Of a DNA stretch of 6,486 nucleotides, positions 1-5,186 are shown in pieces. Position 1 is the first letter of the stretch, and each line of letters starts with the position of its first letter. Where the stretch lies: contig NVSL01000013.1 in assembly GCA_002401215.1 (NCBI GenBank), forward strand, positions 8,482 through 14,967. The letters run 5' to 3'. The stretch is from Flavobacteriaceae bacterium. Its GTDB lineage: Bacteria > Bacteroidota > Bacteroidia > Flavobacteriales > Flavobacteriaceae. A model generated the notes under the pieces. It did no database searches, was not told where the DNA came from, and was given only the letters and a program-made list of their open reading frames with translations. The translations under genes and the position numbers were made by a program.

Positions 1-156
1 TGTTATTTTTTCTGGAAGCTGTGTTGCTAATTTCAATGCTTTATTTTTCAAATACCAATATCTTGATCGACATGAGTTATTGCAATACTTCTGATGTCCA
101 ACACGATTTGGGATATATTCATCGTTACAATGAAGACAATTTTCTGTTTTTTTCAT
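1..156 (-). CDS. Small four-cysteine zinc-finger-like protein, C-terminus off the left edge
   Basis: An open frame starts at the ATG at 156-154 and stays open for 52 codons to the window edge, so the gene is partial at its 3' end. The visible protein begins MKKTENCLHCNDEY and carries Cys7, Cys10, Cys25 and Cys29 in a CxxC-x14-CxxxC arrangement, followed by a basic aromatic stretch (CRSRYWYLKNK). This spacing suggests one zinc-binding knuckle, as in small zinc-ribbon or DNA-binding proteins of bacterial mobile elements. The fold and zinc binding are inferred. It lies downstream of the integrase and the 265-residue protein, in the same direction, 53 bases after the latter's stop codon. The A and T of its ATG are the last two bases of a perfect 42-bp palindrome, and there is no Shine-Dalgarno sequence. 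The reading frame is convincing; the function is unknown. Confidence 0.7.
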   Translation of the reverse strand, partial: MKKTENCLHCNDEYIPNRVGHQKYCNNSCRSRYWYLKNKALKLATQLPEKIT

Positions 157-196
157 AATTAAGCGTAAATTAAACGTTTAATTTACGCTTAATTAT
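155..196. repeat. Perfect 42-bp palindrome without spacer
   Basis: Bases 155-175 are the exact reverse complement of 176-196, with the symmetry centre inside AAACGTTT. Pairing breaks at 154/197. It lies between the stop codon of the 265-residue protein and the start of the zinc-finger-like gene, whose ATG begins at its edge. As RNA it would form a long AU-rich hairpin ending at the start codon. As DNA it could be an operator for a dimeric regulator or a cruciform. On the minus strand it is followed by A-rich sequence rather than a U-tract, so it is not a typical intrinsic terminator for the upstream genes. On the plus strand a T-rich stretch follows (197-205), but no plus-strand gene leads into it. 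Confidence 0.9.
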
Positions 197-209
197 TTAT
201 TTTTCCAAA

Positions 210-1007
210 TTATTGTATTCCAAAAACCCTCTTTAACAAATATTCTTCTATTTCCTGTGGCGTTGGTTTTGGTATTGATTGGTTCTTTTTTATTGTTACG
301 TCTTCAATTTTAGTTGATACAACATCGCTACTACCCGATGTATTAGATCGGAATTTCCTAAATGTAAATGAGTCTCTTTTATTTTTATTTACATCAATTT
401 TATCTACACTATCCTTTTTAATAAGGTCTGGAAAATACTTTTTTATAGTGGTTTTTACATCAAAATTCCCTATTGGAAGAGTGTCTCTTTTTGGATAAAA
501 ATGTTTGATTAACTTTTCAAAATGTTTTTTGTAGGCTTGGTATTGCATTCTAAATAATCCAAGTTGTTCATTACGCAGTTTTAAGTTAGTGTTGGTTTCT
601 AAATCCTCATAAAACCAATTGGTGATATAAAAACAAAACTCTGCTTGTTCAAAGTAATTATCAAATACAAAGCTAAATTCTTGCTCTTCTAGTTTCTTTT
701 TCTTTTTTAACAAGAGGTACATACTATCTTCTAGCATTGAAGACTTCATTAGTGCTTTACCAATAGCATCTTTTTTGTATTTAATTGGACCTTGCATTTT
801 ATCCATTATAAATACCCTATTAAAAAGATCCTTGGTATCTATATTTTCTAATTTTGTGGAGAACTCCTTTGTTAGCTCATTTTCTGGAATGTAAAACAAA
901 AGTTCATTAAAAAGATTACCAACCAAAACACTATTAAATTTTTCTAATGATTTCCCTCTCATACTATTTCTATAACATTTCTGAATAATCTTCTGGTAAT
1001 TCTGCAT
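210..1007 (-). CDS. Unrecognised 265-residue basic protein overlapping the integrase
   Basis: I do not recognise this protein. It is 265 residues, rich in Lys, Phe and Tyr, with no signal peptide or membrane segment. The first 170 residues look mainly helical, with a five-lysine run at 101-105 and an aromatic patch (CFYITNWFYEDL, about 125-136). Residues 200-250 are polar, Ser/Lys/Asp-rich and probably disordered, and a short helix-like tail (TPQEIEEYLLKRVF) ends the protein. The ATG at 1007 overlaps the integrase 3' end by 38 bases and has a purine-rich GAGAGA about 6 bases upstream, so the two are probably co-transcribed and perhaps translationally coupled. A second ATG at 962 (Met16, MRGKSL) lies just after the integrase stop and is a plausible alternative start. 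Its position suggests an accessory role in the element, such as recombination or regulation, but nothing in the sequence shows this. Confidence 0.8.
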   Translation of the reverse strand: MQNYQKIIQKCYRNSMRGKSLEKFNSVLVGNLFNELLFYIPENELTKEFSTKLENIDTKDLFNRVFIMDKMQGPIKYKKDAIGKALMKSSMLEDSMYLLLKKKKKLEEQEFSFVFDNYFEQAEFCFYITNWFYEDLETNTNLKLRNEQLGLFRMQYQAYKKHFEKLIKHFYPKRDTLPIGNFDVKTTIKKYFPDLIKKDSVDKIDVNKNKRDSFTFRKFRSNTSGSSDVVSTKIEDVTIKKNQSIPKPTPQEIEEYLLKRVFGIQ

Positions 1008-2247
1008 CTATATCTCTCAAGTATTTCTCAAGTGCAGACATCGTGGTATGACCTGTAATCAACATCAATTTGCTCTTTGTCTCAAATGGTGATGATTTTT
1101 CTCTCAGAGCTCTATATAATTTTGTGATATAGGTATGTCTAAAACTATACAAACCATAGTCAGTTCCTAAATTAAAATTATCTTTTACTACCTTCTTAAA
1201 CCGTTTAGAAAAATAGTCCCTTCTATTGTCTATTGCCGTATCCCATTTTGCACCTAATTCATTTGGGGTAAACAAAACAGATTCTTTTTTTAGTTCTCCA
1301 AGTTCTAACAAATCATTCCATAAAATCTTTGGAATCATCTTTGTTTTTAAGAGTCCATTTTTTGCTTTGAATTGAATGGTTTTATCCGTTAAGTTAATGT
1401 CTTTAACTTTTAATCGACAAACTTCGATAGGACGCATAAATCCATAGGAGATAAATTTGATGTACAGTAGTAAAATCGGATCTTTCGTTTCCAAAAACTC
1501 AAATATAGCTACTTGTTCTTTTTGGGTATATGTTTTATGTTTTTGAGGTATTGATTTTAAAACGGGTATTTTTTTTATGAAATTCGCTGCAATAATATCA
1601 TTGTCCTCTAGTACTTGTAAAATACTACTTAACTCTGTTCTATAATTATTTCTATTCCGAGCACTTGTTTTTGTTAAAACAGTATTCAAAAATTCCGTAA
1701 CATTCTTTTTGTCGATTTGATGAATACATGTTAATGTTGGATGTTTTTTATAAAACCATTTTAAAAAATTATCAATCTTGTTCTTATAATCTCTAATGGT
1801 TCTTTCTGAAACTATCTTTTCTTTTAATTGCAATCCGAAATCAAAAGCTTCTTGCAGTGGCATCGAAGTTTCTTCTTTCTTTTGAATTGGTGCTGGAGTT
1901 AACCCAGTTCCTTTAGACGTTAGTTTTTGATGAAGTTCTCTATTATCAACAAAAGGATTATAACCTTGTTTTAATAATTTAAGAAGTGTTTCTCTGTACA
2001 TAAGCAATACAGACATTCTCTCTTCTTTAGTTTTATACTTATTTGCAACCCCATAAATTGGTGTGGCTAATTTCAATCTTCCAGTTTCTTCATTTCGATA
2101 ATAAAAGTAAACATACCACCGTTTGGACAAGTCACCTTTGCCAGAGTATATTTTAGGATTTGAGAATAGAGGTTTTTGAGTCAAACTATATGCAGAATCA
2201 TATGCAATTCTATATTCAAAGGTAATCAATTCATTTAATGTAGACAT
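970..2247 (-). CDS. Tyrosine recombinase / phage-type integrase (425 residues)
   Basis: This is a site-specific tyrosine recombinase, probably catalysing integration and excision of the element at the neighbouring tRNA. Residues about 30-100 form an N-terminal arm-type region (SGKGDLSKRWYVYF...), about 130-235 the SAM-like core-binding domain, and about 240-415 the catalytic domain. Visible catalytic residues are Arg272 (in FMRPIE), a Lys in the 296-303 beta-hairpin, Arg370-His371 (in YSFRHTY), His400 (in ITGHTT) and the nucleophile Tyr409 (in EKYLRD). The first position of the HxxR box is Tyr367 instead of His. The length is normal for Bacteroidota integrases. The start at 2247 is the only ATG before the conserved arm region (the next Met is residue 78), yet the eight bases before it are all T on the coding strand and belong to a terminator, so there is no ribosome binding site. 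It points away from the tRNA-fMet 3' end and overlaps the next gene. Confidence 0.95.
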   Translation of the reverse strand: MSTLNELITFEYRIAYDSAYSLTQKPLFSNPKIYSGKGDLSKRWYVYFYYRNEETGRLKLATPIYGVANKYKTKEERMSVLLMYRETLLKLLKQGYNPFVDNRELHQKLTSKGTGLTPAPIQKKEETSMPLQEAFDFGLQLKEKIVSERTIRDYKNKIDNFLKWFYKKHPTLTCIHQIDKKNVTEFLNTVLTKTSARNRNNYRTELSSILQVLEDNDIIAANFIKKIPVLKSIPQKHKTYTQKEQVAIFEFLETKDPILLLYIKFISYGFMRPIEVCRLKVKDINLTDKTIQFKAKNGLLKTKMIPKILWNDLLELGELKKESVLFTPNELGAKWDTAIDNRRDYFSKRFKKVVKDNFNLGTDYGLYSFRHTYITKLYRALREKSSPFETKSKLMLITGHTTMSALEKYLRDIDAELPEDYSEML

Positions 2248-2284
2248 AAAAAAAACGGTTTAGATAAGACTAAACCGCTGTTTT
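2248..2284 (-). terminator. Intrinsic terminator after tRNA-fMet, abutting the integrase start
   Basis: Read on the minus strand, an 8-bp stem CGGTTTAG/CTAAACCG (2277-2270 and 2263-2256) with a 6-base loop is followed by eight T (2255-2248) and then immediately by the integrase ATG. A short A-rich stretch precedes the stem. It is a good Rho-independent terminator for the tRNA transcript. If the attachment site is in the tRNA 3' end, this terminator would be supplied by the element. Confidence 0.8.
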
Positions 2285-2303
2285 TACTGATATTTTACCT
2301 TCG

Positions 2304-2376
<73 letters not shown>

Positions 2377-2386
2377 ATTTGGACTG

Positions 2387-2417
2387 CAAAGATACAACGA
2401 ACTATTGAATGCACAAA
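2387..2417 (-). promoter_or_regulatory. Bacteroidota-type promoter of tRNA-fMet
   Basis: On the minus strand, TTTG (2417-2414) is followed after exactly 19 bases by TATCTTTG (2394-2387). This matches the Bacteroidota consensus TTTG-N19-TAnnTTTG of the primary sigma factor. The element ends 10 bases before tRNA position 1, leaving almost no 5' leader. Confidence 0.8.
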
Positions 2418-2457
2418 GCAATTACAAATAAAAAATAATGCGATTTTTAACCAAACT

Positions 2458-2489
2458 TTTGACCGTTGATTTCTATAAATGTACCTTTG
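2458..2489 (+). promoter_or_regulatory. Bacteroidota-type promoter of era
   Basis: TTTG (2458-2461) is followed after 20 bases by TACCTTTG (2482-2489), a close match to the Bacteroidota primary-sigma consensus. The era ATG begins 18 bases further on, so the mRNA leader would be only about a dozen bases. No Shine-Dalgarno sequence is present, which is common in this phylum. Confidence 0.75.
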
Positions 2490-2507
2490 CATCTTAATCA
2501 TTTGTAA

Positions 2508-3389
2508 ATGACTCATAAAGCAGGTTTTGTAAATATTATCGGAAATCCAAATGTTGGAAAATCAACATTAATGAACGCCCTTGTTGGCGAAAGATTATCA
2601 ATTATCACCTCTAAAGCGCAGACTACACGTCACCGTATTTTAGGAATTGTAAATGGTGACGATTTTCAAATCCTATTTTCTGATACTCCAGGAATCATAA
2701 AACCCGCATATCAATTACAAGAGTCTATGATGGATTTTGTGAAGTCCGCTTTTGATGATGCTGATATTCTGATTTATATGGTGGAGATGGGTGAAAAAGA
2801 ATTGAAAGACGAACAGTTTTTTAAGAAGATAACCTCAGCAAAAATTCCTGTTTTATTGTTGATCAATAAAATTGACAAAGCGACTCAAGATGATGTTGAA
2901 GAAAAATTAGCTTACTGGCAAGAAAAAGTTCCGAATGCAAATGTGTTTCTGATTTCGGCTTTAGAAAAATTTAATATCGAAGGCGTTTTTAATGCAATTC
3001 TTGACAACTTACCCGAGTCGCCTGCATTCTATCCAAAAGATCAATTGACAGATAAACCCGAACGCTTTTTTGTAAATGAAGCTATCCGCGAGAAAATTTT
3101 AATGCACTATAAAAAGGAAATTCCGTATGCAGTAGAAATTGAAACGGAAGAATTTTTTGAAGATGAAAAAATCATCAAGATTCGATCAATTATTATGGTA
3201 GAACGTCAAACGCAAAAAGGAATTATTATCGGGCATAAAGGATCTGCTTTAAAACGTGTTGGCACCGAAGCCAGAAAAGATTTACAAAAATTCTTTCAAA
3301 AGAAAATTCATTTGGAGTTGTATGTAAAAGTCAATAAAGATTGGAGAAATAATAAAAATCAATTGAAGAGATTTGGTTATAAAGACTAG
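2508..3389 (+). CDS. era: GTPase Era, 30S ribosome assembly factor
   Basis: Era is an essential Ras-like GTPase that binds the 3' end of 16S rRNA and helps 30S subunit maturation. The 293 residues match the usual family length. The G domain shows G1 GNPNVGKS (12-19), the G2 threonines TT (39-40) within the family-typical KAQTTRHRILGI, G3 DTPG (59-62), G4 NKID (120-123) and G5 SAL (150-152). The C-terminal KH RNA-binding domain (about 200-280) carries the GHKG loop (242-245) and the Era-typical IIMVERQTQKGIIIGHKG stretch. The ATG at 2508 gives the standard N-terminus (MTHKAGFVNIIGNPN) and lies just after a good promoter. It is divergent from tRNA-fMet and convergent with the membrane protein gene at 3482-3994, so it appears to be transcribed alone. 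Nothing is missing or unusual. Confidence 0.98.
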   Translation: MTHKAGFVNIIGNPNVGKSTLMNALVGERLSIITSKAQTTRHRILGIVNGDDFQILFSDTPGIIKPAYQLQESMMDFVKSAFDDADILIYMVEMGEKELKDEQFFKKITSAKIPVLLLINKIDKATQDDVEEKLAYWQEKVPNANVFLISALEKFNIEGVFNAILDNLPESPAFYPKDQLTDKPERFFVNEAIREKILMHYKKEIPYAVEIETEEFFEDEKIIKIRSIIMVERQTQKGIIIGHKGSALKRVGTEARKDLQKFFQKKIHLELYVKVNKDWRNNKNQLKRFGYKD

Positions 3390-3481
3390 ATACTAATTTC
3401 ACGAATTAGCATAAATAAAAAATACGGGGGAGATTTCTGAATTGTTATTTTCCTTATTTGACATTTGTTTTTTGTGATTTT

Positions 3482-3994
3482 TTATTTGTTATTTCTCGCC
3501 AATGTTTTCATCATAAAACAATGCAACTCTTCCATTTGTTGTTTTCCTTGTCGCCTCCCCCATCGTCCAAAAAAGTAGAGTATCACCCAAATAATTGGCA
3601 ATATAATCACCATAATTGTTGGGAATAATAAGCTAGAATCAAAAGTCCATCTCACATAAAGTAAGGTCAAAAATATCAGAAAAGTAATTCCGATTGCAAA
3701 ATGTAAAAACATAAAAAGCGTCCAGACTTGAGGCTTTGGACCAAATAGACCTTTAACAATGCTTTTGGTGCTTTCGCCCTTAACAATTTCGACATTTAAT
3801 TGTGGCGACCAAAAATGATCCTCATCAAAAGGCACATCAATTACAATATGTCCATCCACAATTTTACTGCAATATTTACATTCGCCACTATTTAAATTGT
3901 TCTTAAAACGATTCATCAAATCATCCTCACTCTCCTCTAAATCAATCTTAAAACGAGGTCTTAAAAACACCTCACTATTTTTTTCTTCGTTCAT
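3482..3994 (-). CDS. Two-span membrane protein of unknown function
   Basis: The protein has 170 residues from the ATG at 3994. This start is preferred because AGGTG lies about 6 bases upstream; a longer frame begins only with TTG at 4027. The soluble N-terminal part (about 1-90) starts MNEEKNSEVFLRPRFKID and includes CKYCSKIVDGHIVIDVP and HFWSPQLNVEI. Two hydrophobic segments follow (about WTLFMFLHFAIGITFLIFL and FPTIMVIILPIIWVILYFF), then a basic, Met-rich cytoplasmic-looking tail (GRRQGKQQMEELHCFMMKTL). The motif GLFGPKPQVWTLFMF before the first span looks conserved. I recall similar flavobacterial proteins, some labelled GTP-binding protein, but no GTP-binding motif is visible and that label should not be copied. 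The single CxxC pair is not enough to claim metal binding. It is convergent with era and divergent from the rhodanese gene. Confidence 0.85.
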   Translation of the reverse strand: MNEEKNSEVFLRPRFKIDLEESEDDLMNRFKNNLNSGECKYCSKIVDGHIVIDVPFDEDHFWSPQLNVEIVKGESTKSIVKGLFGPKPQVWTLFMFLHFAIGITFLIFLTLLYVRWTFDSSLLFPTIMVIILPIIWVILYFFGRWGRRQGKQQMEELHCFMMKTLARNNK

Positions 3995-4074
3995 AAAAAA
4001 CACCTGTTCATTTATAATGGATGGCAATATCTAAGATTGTAACTTAAGTAGCAAGCTTTTGTAGAAATCTTTAT

Positions 4075-4082
4075 TACTTTTG
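4075..4082 (+). promoter_or_regulatory. Possible -7 element of the rhodanese gene
   Basis: TACTTTTG fits the Bacteroidota -7 consensus TAnnTTTG and ends 18 bases before the ATG at 4101, the same distance as at era. No TTTG stands at the expected 19-20 base spacing; the nearest (4058-4061) is only 13 bases upstream. The call therefore rests on one box. Confidence 0.4.
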
Positions 4083-4100
4083 CCGAAATTTAATTTTGAC

Positions 4101-4415
4101 ATGGGATTTTTAGATCTGTTTAAAAGAAAGAGTGTTATGAATGATACGATACAAGAATATTTAAAAAATGGCGCGGTTGTAATTGATGTTAGAACTGTGG
4201 GCGAGTTTAGTATGGGCAATGTTGAAGGATCCTTAAATATTGTATTAGATACGATTCCGACGCGAGTAGAAGAGCTTAAGAACTTAGGAAATCAAATAAT
4301 TGCGGTTTGCAGATCTGGTGCTAGAAGCGGTACTGCTGCTGATTTTTTATGTGACCAAGGGTTGGATGTTATCAATGGTGGGCCTTGGCAAAATGTGGCG
4401 CAGTTTGTAAAATAA
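4101..4415 (+). CDS. Single-domain rhodanese-like protein
   Basis: This is a 104-residue, single rhodanese domain of the GlpE/PspE size class, which transfers sulfane sulfur through a cysteine persulfide. It shows the structural DVRT motif (29-32) followed by GEFSMGNVEGSLNI, where the family usually has E(Y/F)xxGHIxGAxNI. The active-site loop is CRSGARS, with catalytic Cys70, and a C-terminal NGGPW (92-96) matches the usual GG-W ending. There is no signal peptide, so it should be cytoplasmic, and the acceptor of the sulfur is unknown. The ATG at 4101 is chosen over a TTG at 4080 because a promoter -7 box overlaps the latter. ATG 4137 (Met13) would still leave most of the domain. It is a lone gene with its own terminator, divergent from the membrane protein. 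Confidence 0.93.
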   Translation: MGFLDLFKRKSVMNDTIQEYLKNGAVVIDVRTVGEFSMGNVEGSLNIVLDTIPTRVEELKNLGNQIIAVCRSGARSGTAADFLCDQGLDVINGGPWQNVAQFVK

Positions 4416-4436
4416 TTAGTATAAGATATAATTATG

Positions 4437-4462
4437 AGAGGAGTATTAGCTCCTCTTTTTTT
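4437..4462 (+). terminator. Intrinsic terminator of the rhodanese gene
   Basis: A 7-bp stem AGAGGAG/CTCCTCT (4437-4443 and 4450-4456) with loop TATTAG is followed by an uninterrupted T run to 4462. It starts 22 bases after the rhodanese stop. The opposite strand lacks a U-tract after the stem, so it serves the plus strand and does not clearly terminate the response-regulator operon ending at 4474. Confidence 0.9.
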
Positions 4463-4473
4463 GTTTCTATATT

Positions 4474-5124
4474 TTAGATTAAGTTATGCTTTCTGCCTTT
4501 TATAACTGCTTCCATTTTGTTGTGGACTTGCAGTTTTTTGTAAATATTCTCGATGTGTTTTCTTACGGTTCCGGATGAAATAAATAGGTTTTCAGAAATA
4601 ACATTGTAGTTTAATCCTTTGCTTAATTGCTCTAAAATTTCTGTTTCTCTTTTGGTGAGTTCTACTTTTTCTTGATCATTTTTATTTTTAAACTGACTTG
4701 GGTTTCGTAATAGATTTAAAGTTTTTAAAGCAATGCTTGGCGACATTGGAGCACCACCATTCATAACTTCTAAAATGCATTTGTGTAGATTTTCTGGATC
4801 AATCTCTTTGAGTAAATAGCCATTTGCACCTGCTTTTATTGAATTAAATATATACTCATCATCATCATGAACGGTTAACATAATTACTTTAATTTGAGGG
4901 TGTTTTCTTTTGACAATTTCCGTAGCTTTAATGCCATCCATTTCTGGCATTTGTATGTCCATTAAAATGACATCGATATTGTGATTTTCTTCTAATTTAC
5001 CAATAAGTGCTGCTCCGTTTGATGCGCGGTATTTAAAATTTAAATCATCAAAGAATGATAGTTTTTCTATAATAGCTTTGGCTAAAAAACTGTTATCTTC
5101 GGCAAGTGCAATTTTTAAATTCAT
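4474..5124 (-). CDS. NarL/LuxR-family response regulator
   Basis: This 216-residue protein is a two-component transcription factor of usual family length. The receiver domain (1-about 122) has the acidic pair Glu9-Asp10, the phosphoacceptor Asp56 (in VILMDIQMPEMDGI), Thr84 (in IMLTVHDDD) and Lys106 (in YLLKEIDP), so all phosphotransfer residues are present. A charged linker follows (about 140-155), then the LuxR-type helix-turn-helix (about 156-216) with LTKRETEILEQLSKG and the recognition region SGTVRKHIENIYKKL. It should bind DNA as a phosphorylation-driven dimer. The start MNLKIALAEDN is the normal family N-terminus. It lies 62 bases downstream of a HisKA_3 histidine kinase on the same strand, its probable partner. 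A possible promoter in the gap could allow separate expression. Target genes cannot be inferred. Confidence 0.95.
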   Translation of the reverse strand: MNLKIALAEDNSFLAKAIIEKLSFFDDLNFKYRASNGAALIGKLEENHNIDVILMDIQMPEMDGIKATEIVKRKHPQIKVIMLTVHDDDEYIFNSIKAGANGYLLKEIDPENLHKCILEVMNGGAPMSPSIALKTLNLLRNPSQFKNKNDQEKVELTKRETEILEQLSKGLNYNVISENLFISSGTVRKHIENIYKKLQVHNKMEAVIKGRKHNLI

Positions 5125-5146
5125 AGGAATTTATTTTGTTATTAGT

Positions 5147-5178
5147 CAAAAATATAAATTAAAATAGACCTAAACAAT
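5147..5178 (-). promoter_or_regulatory. Possible internal promoter of the response regulator
   Basis: On the minus strand, TATTTTTG (5154-5147) matches the -7 consensus TAnnTTTG, and an imperfect -33 box ATTG (5178-5175) lies 20 bases upstream. The regulator ATG follows 22 bases later. In such AT-rich sequence this may be chance. Confidence 0.35.
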
Positions 5179-5186
5179 ACGGCAAT

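Noticed and set aside
694..711. A slippery A-AAA-AAG heptamer, in the correct phase for -1 frameshifting, at the poly-lysine run of the 265-residue protein
   Set aside because: The -1 frame stops after about nine codons, no stimulatory structure is evident, and A-rich lysine runs are common in such AT-rich genes.
970..2247. Integrase as a transposase or integron integrase
   Set aside because: No terminal repeats, target duplication or attC-like sites are visible, and the arm-type N-terminus and tRNA adjacency fit a phage/ICE-type integrase better.
3393..3409. Short inverted repeat CTAATT/AATTAG after era as a terminator
   Set aside because: The stem is only six AT-rich pairs and no T run follows on either strand. 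No convincing terminator is visible in 3390-3481 between the convergent genes.
4031..4219. Minus-strand 62-codon open frame opposite the rhodanese start
   Set aside because: It overlaps the real rhodanese gene, has no family resemblance and no initiation signals; it is a shadow frame.
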